DNA of 64,000 bases from Henriciella sp. AS95. GTDB lineage: Bacteria; Pseudomonadota; Alphaproteobacteria; Caulobacterales; Hyphomonadaceae. Positions 34,214-42,845 of the stretch are shown here, one piece after another. The position numbers were made by a program, and so were the translations under genes. The notes under the pieces are model-generated. The model did no database searches, was not told where the DNA came from, and saw only the letters and a program-made list of their open reading frames with translations. Every line of letters begins with the position of its first letter. The stretch's first letter is position 1. Location: positions 3,410,001 through 3,474,000 of the forward strand of contig NZ_JBBMQM010000001.1 of assembly GCF_038900055.1 (NCBI RefSeq), given 5' to 3'.

Positions 34214-35259
34214 GAGTCGGCCTCGGCGAAGTCACGCTCGAAGAATTCGAACATCAGGCGGCGATTTTCCGCCGGCGGCGTCGCCTTGAACAGGCCGGTG
34301 CGATAGGCCGCCGCTTCGCAATCCTTGCGGCCAAGGATCGCAAAACGAACCCGCGCCACGCAGAACGGATCAGTCGCATTCTTCAGCGTCCGCAGTTTTC
34401 CGCCCTCTTCCATCTCTGCAAAGACAAAATGCTCCGCCGTCAGCAATGGCTCATCGATCACCCGCGCACAGCCACCCGACTCCAGCATCCACCAGCCCCG
34501 GCTTTCCCAGCCTTCGCCACGCCGCCGCGCAATGGCCGACCAGATGCGGTTGCGTGTGCGGTTACACAGCGTCAGCCCGATATTGCGGCCCCGTTCCTGC
34601 GCGATCTGCTCCAGCACATCGATGAGATCATCATCGGACGTCTCGGCCGGCAGATTGTTCTGCGACAGGAATTCGCCAATCGCGGTGCGCGTCTTGCGGC
34701 CGATATCGCCATCGATGTTTCCGTTGAACACGCCAGCATCCGCCAGCAGCCGCTGCACGCCAGCCGCTGCTGATTTCTTGGCGTCATAATCCTCGGTTTC
34801 GGTGAAGCTCGTGCTCCAGCTCGACTTGTTCTCGACCAGAACCGGCCGGAAGTCGCGCGGCTCAAGCCCCATGGCCGAACAGTCCTGCGGGCTCTCGACA
34901 GAGAAGCTGCCGGACGAGTCCACGCAAAGCGGGACATCCCCGCCCCAGACCTTGCGGCCGCCGCGATGCGCGGTCGATGAGCGCCCGAAAAGATAGTGCA
35001 CGCCGGGGCGCAGCTCACCGGCCAGCGCCAGTTCACACGCGCCGGGCCGCAGCCGCTTCCAGCCATCGACGACAACGCCCTGGCCTTCATACCGCGCGAC
35101 GGCGGCCTCGATCACATAGGAGGTCCGGTTGCACAGCGTCCAGCCCTTCTCGCGCCCCTGCGCATCGGCGCTGCCAGCGCCAAAACCGGCCAGCCCGGCA
35201 ACAAGCCAGAGGCCAAGACCTGCGATAACGGATTTAGAGAACAATCGTACCTGCACCAT
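34210..35259 (-). CDS. Exported DUF1036 duplicate with an internal peptidoglycan-binding-like domain
   Basis: 349 residues from ATG 35259, overlapping the argB stop by 26 bp. After a signal peptide (ending SADAQG) two DUF1036 units are seen, starting [20 protein letters not shown] and [20 protein letters not shown]. Between them lies a PG_binding_1-like unit: [20 protein letters not shown] then [15 protein letters not shown]. So one unit is followed by a cell-wall-binding repeat and a second unit. The function is unknown; it is in the argB-nucleotidase operon. Confidence 0.82.
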   Translation of the reverse strand: MVQVRLFSKSVIAGLGLWLVAGLAGFGAGSADAQGREKGWTLCNRTSYVIEAAVARYEGQGVVVDGWKRLRPGACELALAGELRPGVHYLFGRSSTAHRGGRKVWGGDVPLCVDSSGSFSVESPQDCSAMGLEPRDFRPVLVENKSSWSTSFTETEDYDAKKSAAAGVQRLLADAGVFNGNIDGDIGRKTRTAIGEFLSQNNLPAETSDDDLIDVLEQIAQERGRNIGLTLCNRTRNRIWSAIARRRGEGWESRGWWMLESGGCARVIDEPLLTAEHFVFAEMEEGGKLRTLKNATDPFCVARVRFAILGRKDCEAAAYRTGLFKATPPAENRRLMFEFFERDFAEADS

Positions 35260-36133
35260 GTTCAGTAAATAGCTCCATGAGCAGGGCATGTTTCGCCCGG
35301 CCGTCCAAGATGACAGCCCCTCCAACGCCATTCTTGACCGCTCCGGCGGCCGTTTCAAGCTTCGGAATCATTCCGCCTGAAACTGTGCCGTCGGCGATGA
35401 GGGACGCGACCGCGTCCGCTTTGATCTCGCGCATCAATTCACCGGACTTGTCCTTCACGCCCACCACATCGGTCAGCAGCAACAGGCGGCTCGCGCCCAG
35501 CGCCTCGGCAATCGCGCCCGCCGCCGTGTCCGCATTGACGTTGTAGCGCTTGCCCTCGCCGTCGAATCCGACCGGCGCAATGACAGGGATGAAGTCATGA
35601 TCATAGTCGGTCAGCAAATTCAGCACCGACACATCAATCGCTTCCGGCTCGCCGACATAACCAAGATCGATCACCTGCTCGACATGGCTGTCCGGGTCCT
35701 TGCTCGTGCGCGTGGCCCGGCGCACGCGCATCAGGTCCGCGTCCGATCCAGACAGGCCAACCGCCTTGCCGCCCGCCTTGTTGATGGCGCGCACAATCGA
35801 CTTGTTGATCGGCCCGGAGAGGACCATTTCGACCACTTCCATGGTCGCATCATCGGTGACACGCAGGCCATCGCGAAACTCCGACTGGATGCCAAGGCGC
35901 TCCAGCAATTTCGCTATCTGCGGCCCCCCGCCATGCACGACGACGGGGTTCACCCCCATATGCTTCAGCAGCACAAGATCGCGCGCAAACGCTTCGGCCA
36001 GCGCCTCATCCACCATGGCATGGCCACCATATTTGATGACCACGGTCTTGTTGTCATAGCGCTGGATGTAAGGCAGCGCCTCGGAAAGCGTGGCCGCGGT
36101 AAACTGGCCAGGATTCGGTGTCGTTTCACTCAT
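35234..36133 (-). CDS. argB: Acetylglutamate kinase
   Basis: 299 residues. ArgB phosphorylates N-acetylglutamate in arginine synthesis. The amino-acid kinase fold is clear: [10 protein letters not shown] at the start (phosphate Lys), [18 protein letters not shown], the Asp/Asn-rich FIPVIAPVG and [18 protein letters not shown], then LLLTDVVGV. First gene of a minus-strand operon with the DUF1036 and nucleotidase genes. It is often near engB in alphaproteobacteria; here 11.9 kb separate them. Confidence 0.97.
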   Translation of the reverse strand: MSETTPNPGQFTAATLSEALPYIQRYDNKTVVIKYGGHAMVDEALAEAFARDLVLLKHMGVNPVVVHGGGPQIAKLLERLGIQSEFRDGLRVTDDATMEVVEMVLSGPINKSIVRAINKAGGKAVGLSGSDADLMRVRRATRTSKDPDSHVEQVIDLGYVGEPEAIDVSVLNLLTDYDHDFIPVIAPVGFDGEGKRYNVNADTAAGAIAEALGASRLLLLTDVVGVKDKSGELMREIKADAVASLIADGTVSGGMIPKLETAAGAVKNGVGGAVILDGRAKHALLMELFTEHGAGTIVL

Positions 36134-36218
36134 GGAGCTGGCGTGTAGCGGAGTTTTGTGGCCGGGTTAAGCCCACAGCGTTATTGAACGACCGATCTCG
36201 CAGCTAAAGCAGCAAAAG

Positions 36219-36247
36219 GACGGGAGCGACCACCTGCCGCTCCCGTC
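36219..36247 (-). terminator. Rho-independent terminator
   Basis: A perfect 10-bp stem (gacgggagcg/cgctcccgtc) with a 9-nt loop. On the minus strand it is followed by CTTTT, ending the small secreted-protein gene that stops at 36260. Confidence 0.78.
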
Positions 36248-36259
36248 GAAGAGGGTAAG

Positions 36260-36529
36260 TTAGAACGCGTGTTTATCGGGACAATACATTCGGGCACAGC
36301 CTACGGGAGGGTACCCATTAATGAGACATTCTTCATATGCCATGGGCTGACAGTGCCTCGCCACCACCGGTGCAGCGAATGACTGATTTGTCGGCTGACT
36401 TTCAACATCCAGATATTGCGCCAGAACATTTGGTGCCGGGTTGTCGGCCAATGCTGCAGATTCGCCTGAGAATGCTGCCCCTATCCCTGCGGTCAGCGCG
36501 ACCGTCAGAACGGCTAGTTTTGTGATCAT
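36260..36529 (-). CDS. Small secreted cysteine-containing protein
   Basis: 89 residues from ATG 36529 (AAAAAGGA upstream). The signal peptide spans about 1-29 (MITKLAVLTVALTAGIGAAF, then cleavage near ALAD). The mature part of about 60 residues has four Cys near the end (HCQP, ECLI, GCARMYC), enough for two disulphides. The DNA is more AT-rich than average. Function unknown. Confidence 0.7.
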   Translation of the reverse strand: MITKLAVLTVALTAGIGAAFSGESAALADNPAPNVLAQYLDVESQPTNQSFAAPVVARHCQPMAYEECLINGYPPVGCARMYCPDKHAF

Positions 36530-36751
36530 TTGAATGTCCTTTTTCCTGACACCAACAAGTTTGTTGGCCGGAACACCGTATGACAAAATCGGACAAAATC
36601 TATACTTTAGTTTTATATTTTTTGGTAATGCGGCCCTATTTTCAACCAAAATAATAATTTTTTGTCGTGTTCAAGAAATTTGAAAACGCTCTTTCCAAGC
36701 CCTCCGCCTGGTGCAACGATCCATGCCGTCATAAAGCTGGGAAGGGATGCC

Positions 36752-37249
36752 ATGACACACACCAGATCGATCCGCCTCGCCTTGCTCACCGCGACCCTCA
36801 CGCTGACTGCCGCCTGCTCCACCACTGCGCCGCCCGCCATCGACGAAACCGCCGAAGCTGCCGCGATTGACCAGGTCCGCGCCAACTTCACGGCCGCCAT
36901 GGCCGCGCAGGATTTCGCCGCCCTCGGCGCGCTCAGCCATCCGGCGTTTGAGCAGGTCATGCCCGGCGGCCCGGCGCACCTTGAGATGTTTGCCGCCGCC
37001 ACAGACGGCCCCTTCCCGCCCGGCTACAGCCTCGACATCACACCGAAAGAGCTGGTCATCATCGATGAAGACTGGGCCTATGAATACGGCACCACAATCG
37101 CCTCATACCTGCCGGAAGGCGCAGACGTCCGCGTGGAGATTCCGAACACCTACCTCATGATCCTGAAAAAGCATGAGGGCGCGTGGAAGCCCTATCGCGA
37201 AGTCGCGAGCAGCCTCGCCCCGCCCGGCGGATTTCCGGCGGCAGACTGA
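36752..37249 (+). CDS. Lipoprotein with an NTF2/SnoaL-like domain
   Basis: 165 residues from ATG 36752 (AAGGGA upstream; the frame is open further back to 36662). Lipobox LTAAC gives C22. The body (about 35-150) matches the NTF2/SnoaL-like cone fold: IDQVRANFTAAMAAQDFAAL, LSHPAFEQVMPGG, then strands DWAYEYGTTIASYLP and NTYLMILKKHEGAWKPYRE. Periplasmic ligand-binding or scaffold role is likely; no substrate can be named. Confidence 0.78.
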   Translation: MTHTRSIRLALLTATLTLTAACSTTAPPAIDETAEAAAIDQVRANFTAAMAAQDFAALGALSHPAFEQVMPGGPAHLEMFAAATDGPFPPGYSLDITPKELVIIDEDWAYEYGTTIASYLPEGADVRVEIPNTYLMILKKHEGAWKPYREVASSLAPPGGFPAAD

Positions 37250-37281
37250 TCCCTGCCACCGCCGGATCCGGACTGCGCCAA

Positions 37282-37872
37282 TCAGGCGGCCACAAGCCCT
37301 TCCGCCTGCATCGCCTGCTTCACCGACGGCCGCGCCGCGATCTTCTCATGATACGCCTTCAGCTTCGGCCAGCTATCGAGCGGCAGCTTGACCACGCTGG
37401 TCCAGTTCAGGATGACGAAGCCATAGGCGTCGGCCACCGTGAAATCGTCCCCGGTCAGGAAGGCCTTGTCACCGAGCCAGGCTTCGAGCTGGCCCAGCTT
37501 GGACTTCAGCTTCTCCGTCTCGGCCTCGCCGGCATTGCCGCCAAAGTACGGCGCGAACGCCTTGTGCAGCTCGGTGCCGAGGAAGGATAGCACCTCAATC
37601 ACGCGCGCCCGTTCAAGGCCGGAGGCTGGCAGCAGGCTGTCATGGCCTTCGCCGAGATAGGTCAGGATGGCGATATTCTCGGTCAGCACCTCGCCGCTAT
37701 CGAGCTCCAGCGCCGGCACATAGCCGCGCGGATTGATCTTGCTGTAATCCGCCCCGCTTTCCGTCTTGCCGTTCTTTTTGTCGACTTTTTCAAGCGTCAC
37801 AGGCTTTCCAAGTTCGTTGATGACGATGTGCGAGGACATCGAGCAGGCACCGGGCAAATAATAAAGTTTCAT
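37282..37872 (-). CDS. Glutathione S-transferase, beta class-like
   Basis: 196 residues from ATG 37872, with GGAAGG upstream. The thioredoxin-fold N-terminal domain begins MKLYYLPGACSMSSHIV, whose Cys (C10) is the residue used by bacterial beta-class GSTs, and YVPALELDSGEVLTENIAIL holds the cis-Pro and glutathione-binding motif. The all-helical C-terminal domain contains FTVADAYGFVILNW (N-capping box). Detoxification or reduction in the cytosol; the natural substrate is unknown. Confidence 0.92.
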   Translation of the reverse strand: MKLYYLPGACSMSSHIVINELGKPVTLEKVDKKNGKTESGADYSKINPRGYVPALELDSGEVLTENIAILTYLGEGHDSLLPASGLERARVIEVLSFLGTELHKAFAPYFGGNAGEAETEKLKSKLGQLEAWLGDKAFLTGDDFTVADAYGFVILNWTSVVKLPLDSWPKLKAYHEKIAARPSVKQAMQAEGLVAA

Positions 37873-38028
37873 CGGGAGGGTCCTTCCAGCTTTTTCATGA
37901 GCCGATGACATGATGCCGCCCATGCGCGGCCACAAGACCGGGCCGAAAAGTCTGACCTCGTCAGCACATCAGAAAAAACCATATCGGGTCTGACGCGTTT
38001 GTTTTCGACACTTGATATGGAGCCCCAC

Positions 38029-38577
38029 ATGATCCGCGCCCTCGCCCTTGCCGCCACCTCTGCCATCGCCCTTTCCGCCTGCTCCTATCTCTCGCAGCCG
38101 GACTACCGCGAAGAGTCCACCCCGCCTCAGACCGTCGCCTCCGTCGACCTCGAGAAATATGCCGGCCTCTGGCATGAGATTGCGCGCTACCCCAACAGCT
38201 TTGAGAAAGGCTGCACCGACACCACCGCCGAATACGGCCTGCGAGACGACGGCCGCATCTCCGTCACCAATTCCTGCACCAAGGAAAAGACCGGCAAGCG
38301 CGATGTCGCCGAAGGTGTCGCCAAACCGGTCGAAGGCTCGAACAACTCAAAACTCAAAGTGAAATTCGCCCCCGAATGGGTCCCCTTCGCCTGGGGCGAC
38401 TACTGGATCCTGCACCTGGAACCCGACTACAGCGCCGCCCTCGTCGGCAGCCCCAACGGCAAATACCTCTGGATCCTCGCCCGCGACGAAGCCCCCGACC
38501 AGACCGTCATCGACCGGATCCTGAAGAAGGCCGAAGCGTTGGGGTATGAGACTGGACCGCTGGAGTTTGCGGGGTGA
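38029..38577 (+). CDS. blc: Outer-membrane lipocalin (Blc-like)
   Basis: 182 residues from ATG 38029. Lipobox IALSAC gives C18. Lipocalin motifs: YAGLWHEIARYPNSFEKGC (structurally conserved region 1, GxW), then TDTTAEYGL and WGDYWILHLEPDYSAALVG, then LWILAR (region 3). Blc-type lipocalins bind lysophospholipids and fatty acids on the inner face of the outer membrane. A copy of its last ~40 codons exists at 42146-42270. Confidence 0.92.
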   Translation: MIRALALAATSAIALSACSYLSQPDYREESTPPQTVASVDLEKYAGLWHEIARYPNSFEKGCTDTTAEYGLRDDGRISVTNSCTKEKTGKRDVAEGVAKPVEGSNNSKLKVKFAPEWVPFAWGDYWILHLEPDYSAALVGSPNGKYLWILARDEAPDQTVIDRILKKAEALGYETGPLEFAG

Positions 38578-38780
38578 TGCGCAAAAAATTCCAGTGCCTC
38601 AAAATCCCGAAAGCAGACGTTCCGATGCGGCGGCAAGGAAGGGCAATCATTCGCCGGAAGCGGACAGGGGGGCGCTGAGCGGCGTGTTTTCCACAAAGAA
38701 GGACCGCCACAAAACCACAATATCTTGCGCTTTTGAGCGAACCGCATCCCTTATATAGAAAAGGGCGTGCGTCCTATTAA

Positions 38781-39089
38781 ATGGGTTCGGAACAAGACGC
38801 GTGGGTGCGAATGGGCGAGACTCTCGAAGAATTCGGCGAACGGACGCATTATCGGACGCTGCTTGCGATGGAAGAACATGCAGGGCATTCGGTCGCCTAT
38901 CTGCTGCACGAACTTGGTTACACCGATCTGTTCAAGCTCGCCGACGAGAATCCTGGCAATATTTACTATATGCCATTCATTGGACCTAAGCGTTTCGTAA
39001 AGATCGTCGAATGCCTGCAATCGCGCGGCCTCGATTTTGACTACGACGCTTTTCTGCCCTTCGCCAAGCTATCGCCCGAAGAGAGCTAG
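38781..39089 (+). CDS. Small protein with an RpoA-CTD/HhH-like fold
   Basis: 102 residues, ATG 38781. Residues about 42-88 read like the helix-hairpin-helix of the RNA polymerase alpha C-terminal domain: LLHELGYTDLFKLADE, then NIYYMPFIGPKRFVKIVEC and LQSRGLDFD. The DNA is AT-richer than the neighbours. The stop overlaps the stop of the opposite gene by 2 bp (CTAG). I cannot name a function; a nucleic-acid-binding role is inference. Confidence 0.6.
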   Translation: MGSEQDAWVRMGETLEEFGERTHYRTLLAMEEHAGHSVAYLLHELGYTDLFKLADENPGNIYYMPFIGPKRFVKIVECLQSRGLDFDYDAFLPFAKLSPEES

Positions 39090-39970
39090 ACCAGATTGCC
39101 ATCCGATGATGAAAGGCAGAATACGCGTCGCCCGTTCGCGTGGGTGCGATCGTGATCGTGTGGAAACATCAGGCCGAAGGGCGGGATGGAGCTAGTGTGA
39201 GCCTCTGCGATTGTCTTTAATTCAATATACAGCGCGTCGGCTAATTTCTTTGTTATGCCATATCCCTTTCGTTCACGACGCCCGTCTGCAGAAAGCTCCG
39301 GAAATATTCGATCTTCGAAGAATGTGCGGCTCACACTCGCATTGTGTTTATGCCACAGATTGTTAATCATAGCTGCCAGTTCGTCAGGCGTTGCCATGTC
39401 GTAGATGTCTTTCACCAATGCAGCATTTGCAGACCAGATGGAAGCAATTAGCATCCCGTCGAGAAAGCCGTCTTTCGTTGATACGTGATCATCAGTGTAA
39501 TTCGTTACGGGCCTGAACTGCAGCGCTGTCGCCGCACGGACGACATTATGCGCGCGCAGATAGATGAAAGGCGATGTCGGATCGCCGCTGACAATATCGT
39601 CAATCTCGGGGCGCTTGATGAGGTTAGGGCCAACGTAGAGCGTGCGGTTCTTCGGATTGACCGCACGGGCGTTCGCAACGAACTTTTGAAGACCATCGAT
39701 CAGTTGAGAGATGTTGAGGTGGCCCCATGAGCCTTTGGCCACGAACAGTTTTCTGTTGCGGTGTTGAAGAACTTCTTCGCCCGTGACCGAACCATCCGTC
39801 AGTCGGTATAAGACCTCCAGTTGGGATTGGGTAAACCGCCGTTTGGCAGGTTCGATCTTTGGGTCGGTATATACGCTGTAGGATGCGTTTCGTTTGTTTT
39901 TCTTTTTCTGGTCATCCAGTGACGCCTGCTTAGGCGGAACAGCCATCACCTTTGTTCTGGGAAACATCAT
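39086..39970 (-). CDS. Hypothetical protein in the AT-richer accessory stretch
   Basis: 294 residues (ATG 39970; ATG 39946 also possible). Lys/Arg-rich N terminus (QKKKNKRNAS), then a globular part with HNVVRAATALQFRPV, WSANAALVKDIYDMATPDEL and a late HDHDRTH cluster. No membrane segment, no recognisable domain. Convergent with the 102-residue HhH-like gene and sharing its stop bases. The two could be a functional pair acquired together, but only proximity and base composition say so. Confidence 0.65.
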   Translation of the reverse strand: MMFPRTKVMAVPPKQASLDDQKKKNKRNASYSVYTDPKIEPAKRRFTQSQLEVLYRLTDGSVTGEEVLQHRNRKLFVAKGSWGHLNISQLIDGLQKFVANARAVNPKNRTLYVGPNLIKRPEIDDIVSGDPTSPFIYLRAHNVVRAATALQFRPVTNYTDDHVSTKDGFLDGMLIASIWSANAALVKDIYDMATPDELAAMINNLWHKHNASVSRTFFEDRIFPELSADGRRERKGYGITKKLADALYIELKTIAEAHTSSIPPFGLMFPHDHDRTHANGRRVFCLSSSDGNLV

Positions 39971-40269
39971 CCATCAACCCTCGAATTCTTTCGAAAATCA
40001 TTAATTATATTGAATGCAGGTTCAACCTTTGAATTCCCCTGAAATCCGCTTGACAAGCTGAGATTGTAAATAAGTGGGCACATGTAGAAAGAGCAATCTC
40101 CGAAAATCTTCCGAAACAGTCGAAACCGCACAAAATTGCTGGAAATCACATCCAAAGGAGAAAACATTTTCGAAAGCGGCAAACGCAATTCGAACGATCA
40201 CAAGCGTTGTGGCGGCGCTATCGAGCACGGGCGACACTGCGGGCACTCTCAAAGAAAGGAGGTGATGAA
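39971..40269. other. 299-bp gap ahead of the tiny membrane-peptide gene
   Basis: AT-rich. Contains a short frame ending at TGA 40263-40265, directly at the ribosome site of the next tiny gene, and an opposite short frame ending at 39967. Neither looks like a protein. It is the likely place for a leader RNA or antisense RNA. Confidence 0.4.
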
Positions 40270-40362
40270 GTGATCTCGATTATCGGTTTCGGAATTGGCT
40301 GCGCCAGCCTGGTCGTCGGTGGTATTGGCCTAGTCCTGCAGATGCGCGACAAGCGCGGCTAG
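40270..40362 (+). CDS. Putative 30-residue single-span membrane peptide
   Basis: GTG 40270 to TAG 40362. The ribosome site AAAGGAGGTGAT (40256-40267) is a full match to the 3' end of 16S rRNA, at a usable distance from GTG, and a UUCG-loop terminator follows 31 bp after the stop. The peptide is ISIIGFGIGCASLVVGG plus hydrophobic IGLVL, then the charged tail QMRDKRG: one membrane helix (about 3-24) with a positive end. Size and form resemble type I toxin peptides and small membrane regulators. No homologue can be named. Confidence 0.5.
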   Translation: MISIIGFGIGCASLVVGGIGLVLQMRDKRG

Positions 40363-40393
40363 AGGCAGCGTGTCTTCAACAATCAACAAGCTC

Positions 40394-40417
40394 GGGCCGG
40401 TTCGCCGGCCCTTTTTT
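40394..40417 (+). terminator. Rho-independent terminator with UUCG tetraloop
   Basis: GGGCCGG (40394-40400), loop TTCG, CCGGCCC (40405-40411), then six T residues. A textbook intrinsic terminator closing the tiny membrane-peptide transcript. Confidence 0.9.
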
Positions 40418-40588
40418 GGCTCCATTTCGATCACTAGCTCAAGGAACGCCGCCCTACAAATTGCGCGAGAGTTCAAAACCGGATGGCGAAAACGGGGTAA
40501 TCGCGCTCGGTATACAAGAGCCCGACCCGTTGATCGGACACTCCGACAGTGATTGCAAGAGTCTGTTTCTGCCCCCATTGCGGACGAC

Positions 40589-41132
40589 GCAATCCATCCA
40601 CCTCCCCCAGCGCCCGTCCTATTCTCCTCCCCATGCTCAACTCGGAGACCCTTCGCATCTGCAACCAAAGAGTACCGGTCCGGTGCTGTGGGTCTATCTT
40701 GCCTGCCTCAAGCTCACGCTGAACAAGGCGTGGGCCGAGGGGCGTGACGGGGTGATCTGGTCGCTCAAACCCAATGGCGTCATCTCCATAAAATACTGGG
40801 GTGAGAGCGCGGCCGAGCGCGCCCGGCGCGGCGGCCTGCCGCCCGGTTTCGACCACGCCCCCTGGACCCGCCTCAAGACCGGCTTCGAGCCGCACCGTCT
40901 CGCCCATCTTGAGGGCGCGCGCTCGCGCGGTCTTGCCCTGACCGCGCTCTTCGCCGCGGGCGCAGGCCGCCTTGCCCACGCTGGCACCGCGCCGTCTTCA
41001 GCCTCATCCCTGATGCCCCTTGCCGGCCTCCCACAGTCCGGCACGCCTCCCCCCCACCCGCCTGGAGTGAGCGTTCACACAAATAAGCCCGTCGCCGCGC
41101 CCGAAACCCCGGGTCTGCGGCCGCTCGTGCTG
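40589..41132 (+). repeat. Duplicated ~540-bp segment, copy 1 (left boundary)
   Basis: Directly repeated at 44038-44566. Shared parts: the upstream gcaatccatcc...ccccagcgcccgtc, the coding core (from PVLW to PWTRL), and the downstream GAGTGAGCGNTCACACAAA with the final GTCTGCGGCCGCT. The two copies enclose 2.9 kb with the hydrolase, a lipocalin remnant and the ParA cassette. Confidence 0.8.
40633..41070 (+). pseudogene. Frameshifted paralogue of the 44082-44498 gene
   Basis: ATG 40633 opens like the intact copy (MLNSETLRICNQRV against MLDWPTIQRCHQIV), but about 10 bp present in the other copy are missing near 40675, so the conserved core (VYLACLKLTLNKAWAEGRDG, IWSLKPNGVISIKYWGESAA) is in another frame. 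The TGA at the aligned end (41068-41070) is back in the first frame, implying a second indel. The intact version is 138 residues. Product unknown. Confidence 0.7.
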
Positions 41133-41217
41133 GTCTTGCCAACGACGGACGCCCTTGCCATCCGCGCCGCTTGTCGCTTGTCTGCTCTTCAAACAGGACA
41201 AAAGGCGAGGACGCGCG

Positions 41218-42141
41218 ATGAAGAGATGGATATTGGGGCTGGCTCTGGCCCTCATATGGACAGGCCCCGCCGCAGCGCAGACCGCCGACACAGCGCCCAC
41301 CGCCCAGATCGTGCCCGCCGTCCCCGGTCAGCAGATCTATCTGCCCACGGTCGATGAGACCGCGCCCGACACCGAACAGTGGAACCGCGTCTTCGGACAG
41401 GTCTGGGTCCGCAACGTCTCAAAGCCGTCGCTCTACCCGGTGATGCCCAAGAATGGACGCGGCAATGGCCAGGCCGTCATCATAATGCCCGGCGGCGGCT
41501 TCTCATTCGTCTCCATCGAAAGCGAGGGCTTCTGGGTGGCCGAACGCCTCGCCGCCGAGGGCTACACGGCCTTTGTCCTCAAATATCGCCCCCGTCCGAC
41601 CCCAGAAGCGCCGGACGCCTTTCTGGTGCAGATCAGCCGGGAGTTTCAGGCGCTGGGCCGGGTGGAGGAGAGGCTGGACCCGGCCGCCGATACGCCCGTC
41701 CACGCCCGCGATATCGCCTATGAGCCGGCCGCCGACGATCTCGCCGCCGCCATTGCGCTCGTCCAGAGCCGCGCCGATGAGTGGGGCCTCGCCCCGGACC
41801 AGATTGGCGTGATCGGGTTTTCGGCGGGGGCCATGGCGTCCATTCAGCTCATCGAGGACTATGAGGAAGCCTCCGCGCTCGCCCATGTCGGCCTGATCTA
41901 TCCGCCCATGTGGCTGTCGATCGAGGGCGGGCCGCGCCCGGACCTGTTCTTCGCGATCGCCGTTGATGACCCCCTCTTCGCCCGCAATGACCTCTCCATG
42001 GTGCAAGCCTGGCTCAAGCAGAGCGACGATGTGGAGTTTCACCTCTATTCAGGCGGCGGCCACGGCTTCGGCATGCGCCCCCAAGGCACAACCAGCGACC
42101 TCTGGATCGAGCAATATCTGGCGTGGCTGGCGGCGCGGTAG
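41218..42141 (+). CDS. Exported alpha/beta hydrolase (BD-FAE/esterase-like)
   Basis: 307 residues from ATG 41218, with a signal peptide ending PAAAQ. The oxyanion motif PGGGFSFVS, the nucleophile elbow IGFSAGAMA, and the late GGGHGFG with the catalytic His are those of acetyl-esterase/feruloyl-esterase-like dienelactone hydrolase relatives. AIAVDDPLF holds the probable catalytic Asp. Likely a periplasmic carbohydrate or xenobiotic esterase. It lies just right of the first duplicated segment. Confidence 0.85.
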   Translation: MKRWILGLALALIWTGPAAAQTADTAPTAQIVPAVPGQQIYLPTVDETAPDTEQWNRVFGQVWVRNVSKPSLYPVMPKNGRGNGQAVIIMPGGGFSFVSIESEGFWVAERLAAEGYTAFVLKYRPRPTPEAPDAFLVQISREFQALGRVEERLDPAADTPVHARDIAYEPAADDLAAAIALVQSRADEWGLAPDQIGVIGFSAGAMASIQLIEDYEEASALAHVGLIYPPMWLSIEGGPRPDLFFAIAVDDPLFARNDLSMVQAWLKQSDDVEFHLYSGGGHGFGMRPQGTTSDLWIEQYLAWLAAR

Positions 42142-42145
42142 GTTT

Positions 42146-42310
42146 ATGGCGGAGGGCAAAGACCTCTGGATCCCCGCGCGGGCCAAAGCCCCCGACGACG
42201 CCCTCATAGAGACGATCAAGACCCACGCCGAAGAACTGGGCTATGAGGCAGGGCCGCTGATGTTTGTGGGGGAGGTGAGGCGCCCGCCATCCCTCACGCC
42301 GTCACCCTGA
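42146..42310 (+). pseudogene. Lipocalin 3'-end remnant
   Basis: The frame from ATG 42146 encodes EGKDLWIPARAKAPDDALIE and EELGYEAGPLMFVG, which match the last ~40 residues of the lipocalin at 38029-38577 (NGKYLWILARDEAPDQTVID, EALGYETGPLEFAG) in protein and DNA. The rest of the lipocalin is absent: the hydrolase stop is 4 bp upstream. The reading frame then runs on to 42310 in unrelated sequence. Best read as a fragment left by a deletion or recombination. Confidence 0.75.
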
Positions 42311-42321
42311 GCGAAGTCGAA
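42308..42321 (+). repeat. Single arm of the TGAGCGAAGTCGAA repeat
   Basis: Matches the repeat arms at 14099-14112 and 14149-14162. It lies between the lipocalin remnant and the ParA cassette. Confidence 0.5.
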
Positions 42322-42366
42322 GGGCTAGGGCATGCGATGCCGCATGCCAGAAAGATCAATAACGAG

Positions 42367-42816
42367 CTATTGTGAGCGATGCTGCTGTTTCCAAAAACCA
42401 TCGAACTTTTGCTCAATAAGTCCGTAAGCTTTTGCTTTGCTTCCAACAGTGGTTGTTTTCCCAACATACTCAGCGACTATTTGTTTGAGCTCCGTCAGGC
42501 GAACATTTCCATCGGATTTTAGCTGCTCCAGCGAATCAACAAACAGGCTGTGACTTGAGCCAGCAGATTTCAAGGAATGAACGTGTTTTGCGACCGTTTG
42601 TTGACGGACGACCGCCGGTTTTTTCTTTCTTACCGGCTTGGTTGCGGCTTCTTCACGAAGTTTTCTGACAAGCTGATCGACCGACGAATTCTTATGTGCG
42701 TTCAGAAAGGCCACAGTCTTTCTGACACCTAATCTAGGATGCTTACTTGCTGCGCCTGGCATTGCCTCTTCGATGTCCTGAAGAGAGCGAATAAGATCGC
42801 CAACGCTGTAGCCCAT
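42367..42816 (-). CDS. Hypothetical partner of the membrane ParA-like ATPase
   Basis: 149 residues. Start MGYSVGDLIRSLQDIEEAMP; a central basic segment KPVRKKKPAVVRQQTVAKHV (about 70-85) suits nucleic acid or acidic-lipid binding; the C terminus is helical (LTELKQIVAEYVGKTTTVGS). It follows the ParA-like gene by 29 bp in the same direction and shares its AT-rich composition. ParA proteins usually work with a small partner of this kind (ParB or cargo adaptor), so that role is suggested by context only. Confidence 0.65.
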   Translation of the reverse strand: MGYSVGDLIRSLQDIEEAMPGAASKHPRLGVRKTVAFLNAHKNSSVDQLVRKLREEAATKPVRKKKPAVVRQQTVAKHVHSLKSAGSSHSLFVDSLEQLKSDGNVRLTELKQIVAEYVGKTTTVGSKAKAYGLIEQKFDGFWKQQHRSQ

Positions 42817-42845
42817 TTTAGCCCCTCCGAAGCAAAGTAATGGGC

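Noticed and set aside
39967-40188. 73-codon minus-strand frame whose stop overlaps the 294-residue gene start
   Set aside because: The ATGA overlap is suggestive, but the translation has no protein-like pattern and no ribosome site.
40416-41357. 313-codon plus-strand frame through duplicated segment copy 1
   Set aside because: Only its middle matches the intact paralogue; the aligned start and stop are in another frame, so it is better read as a frameshifted pseudogene.
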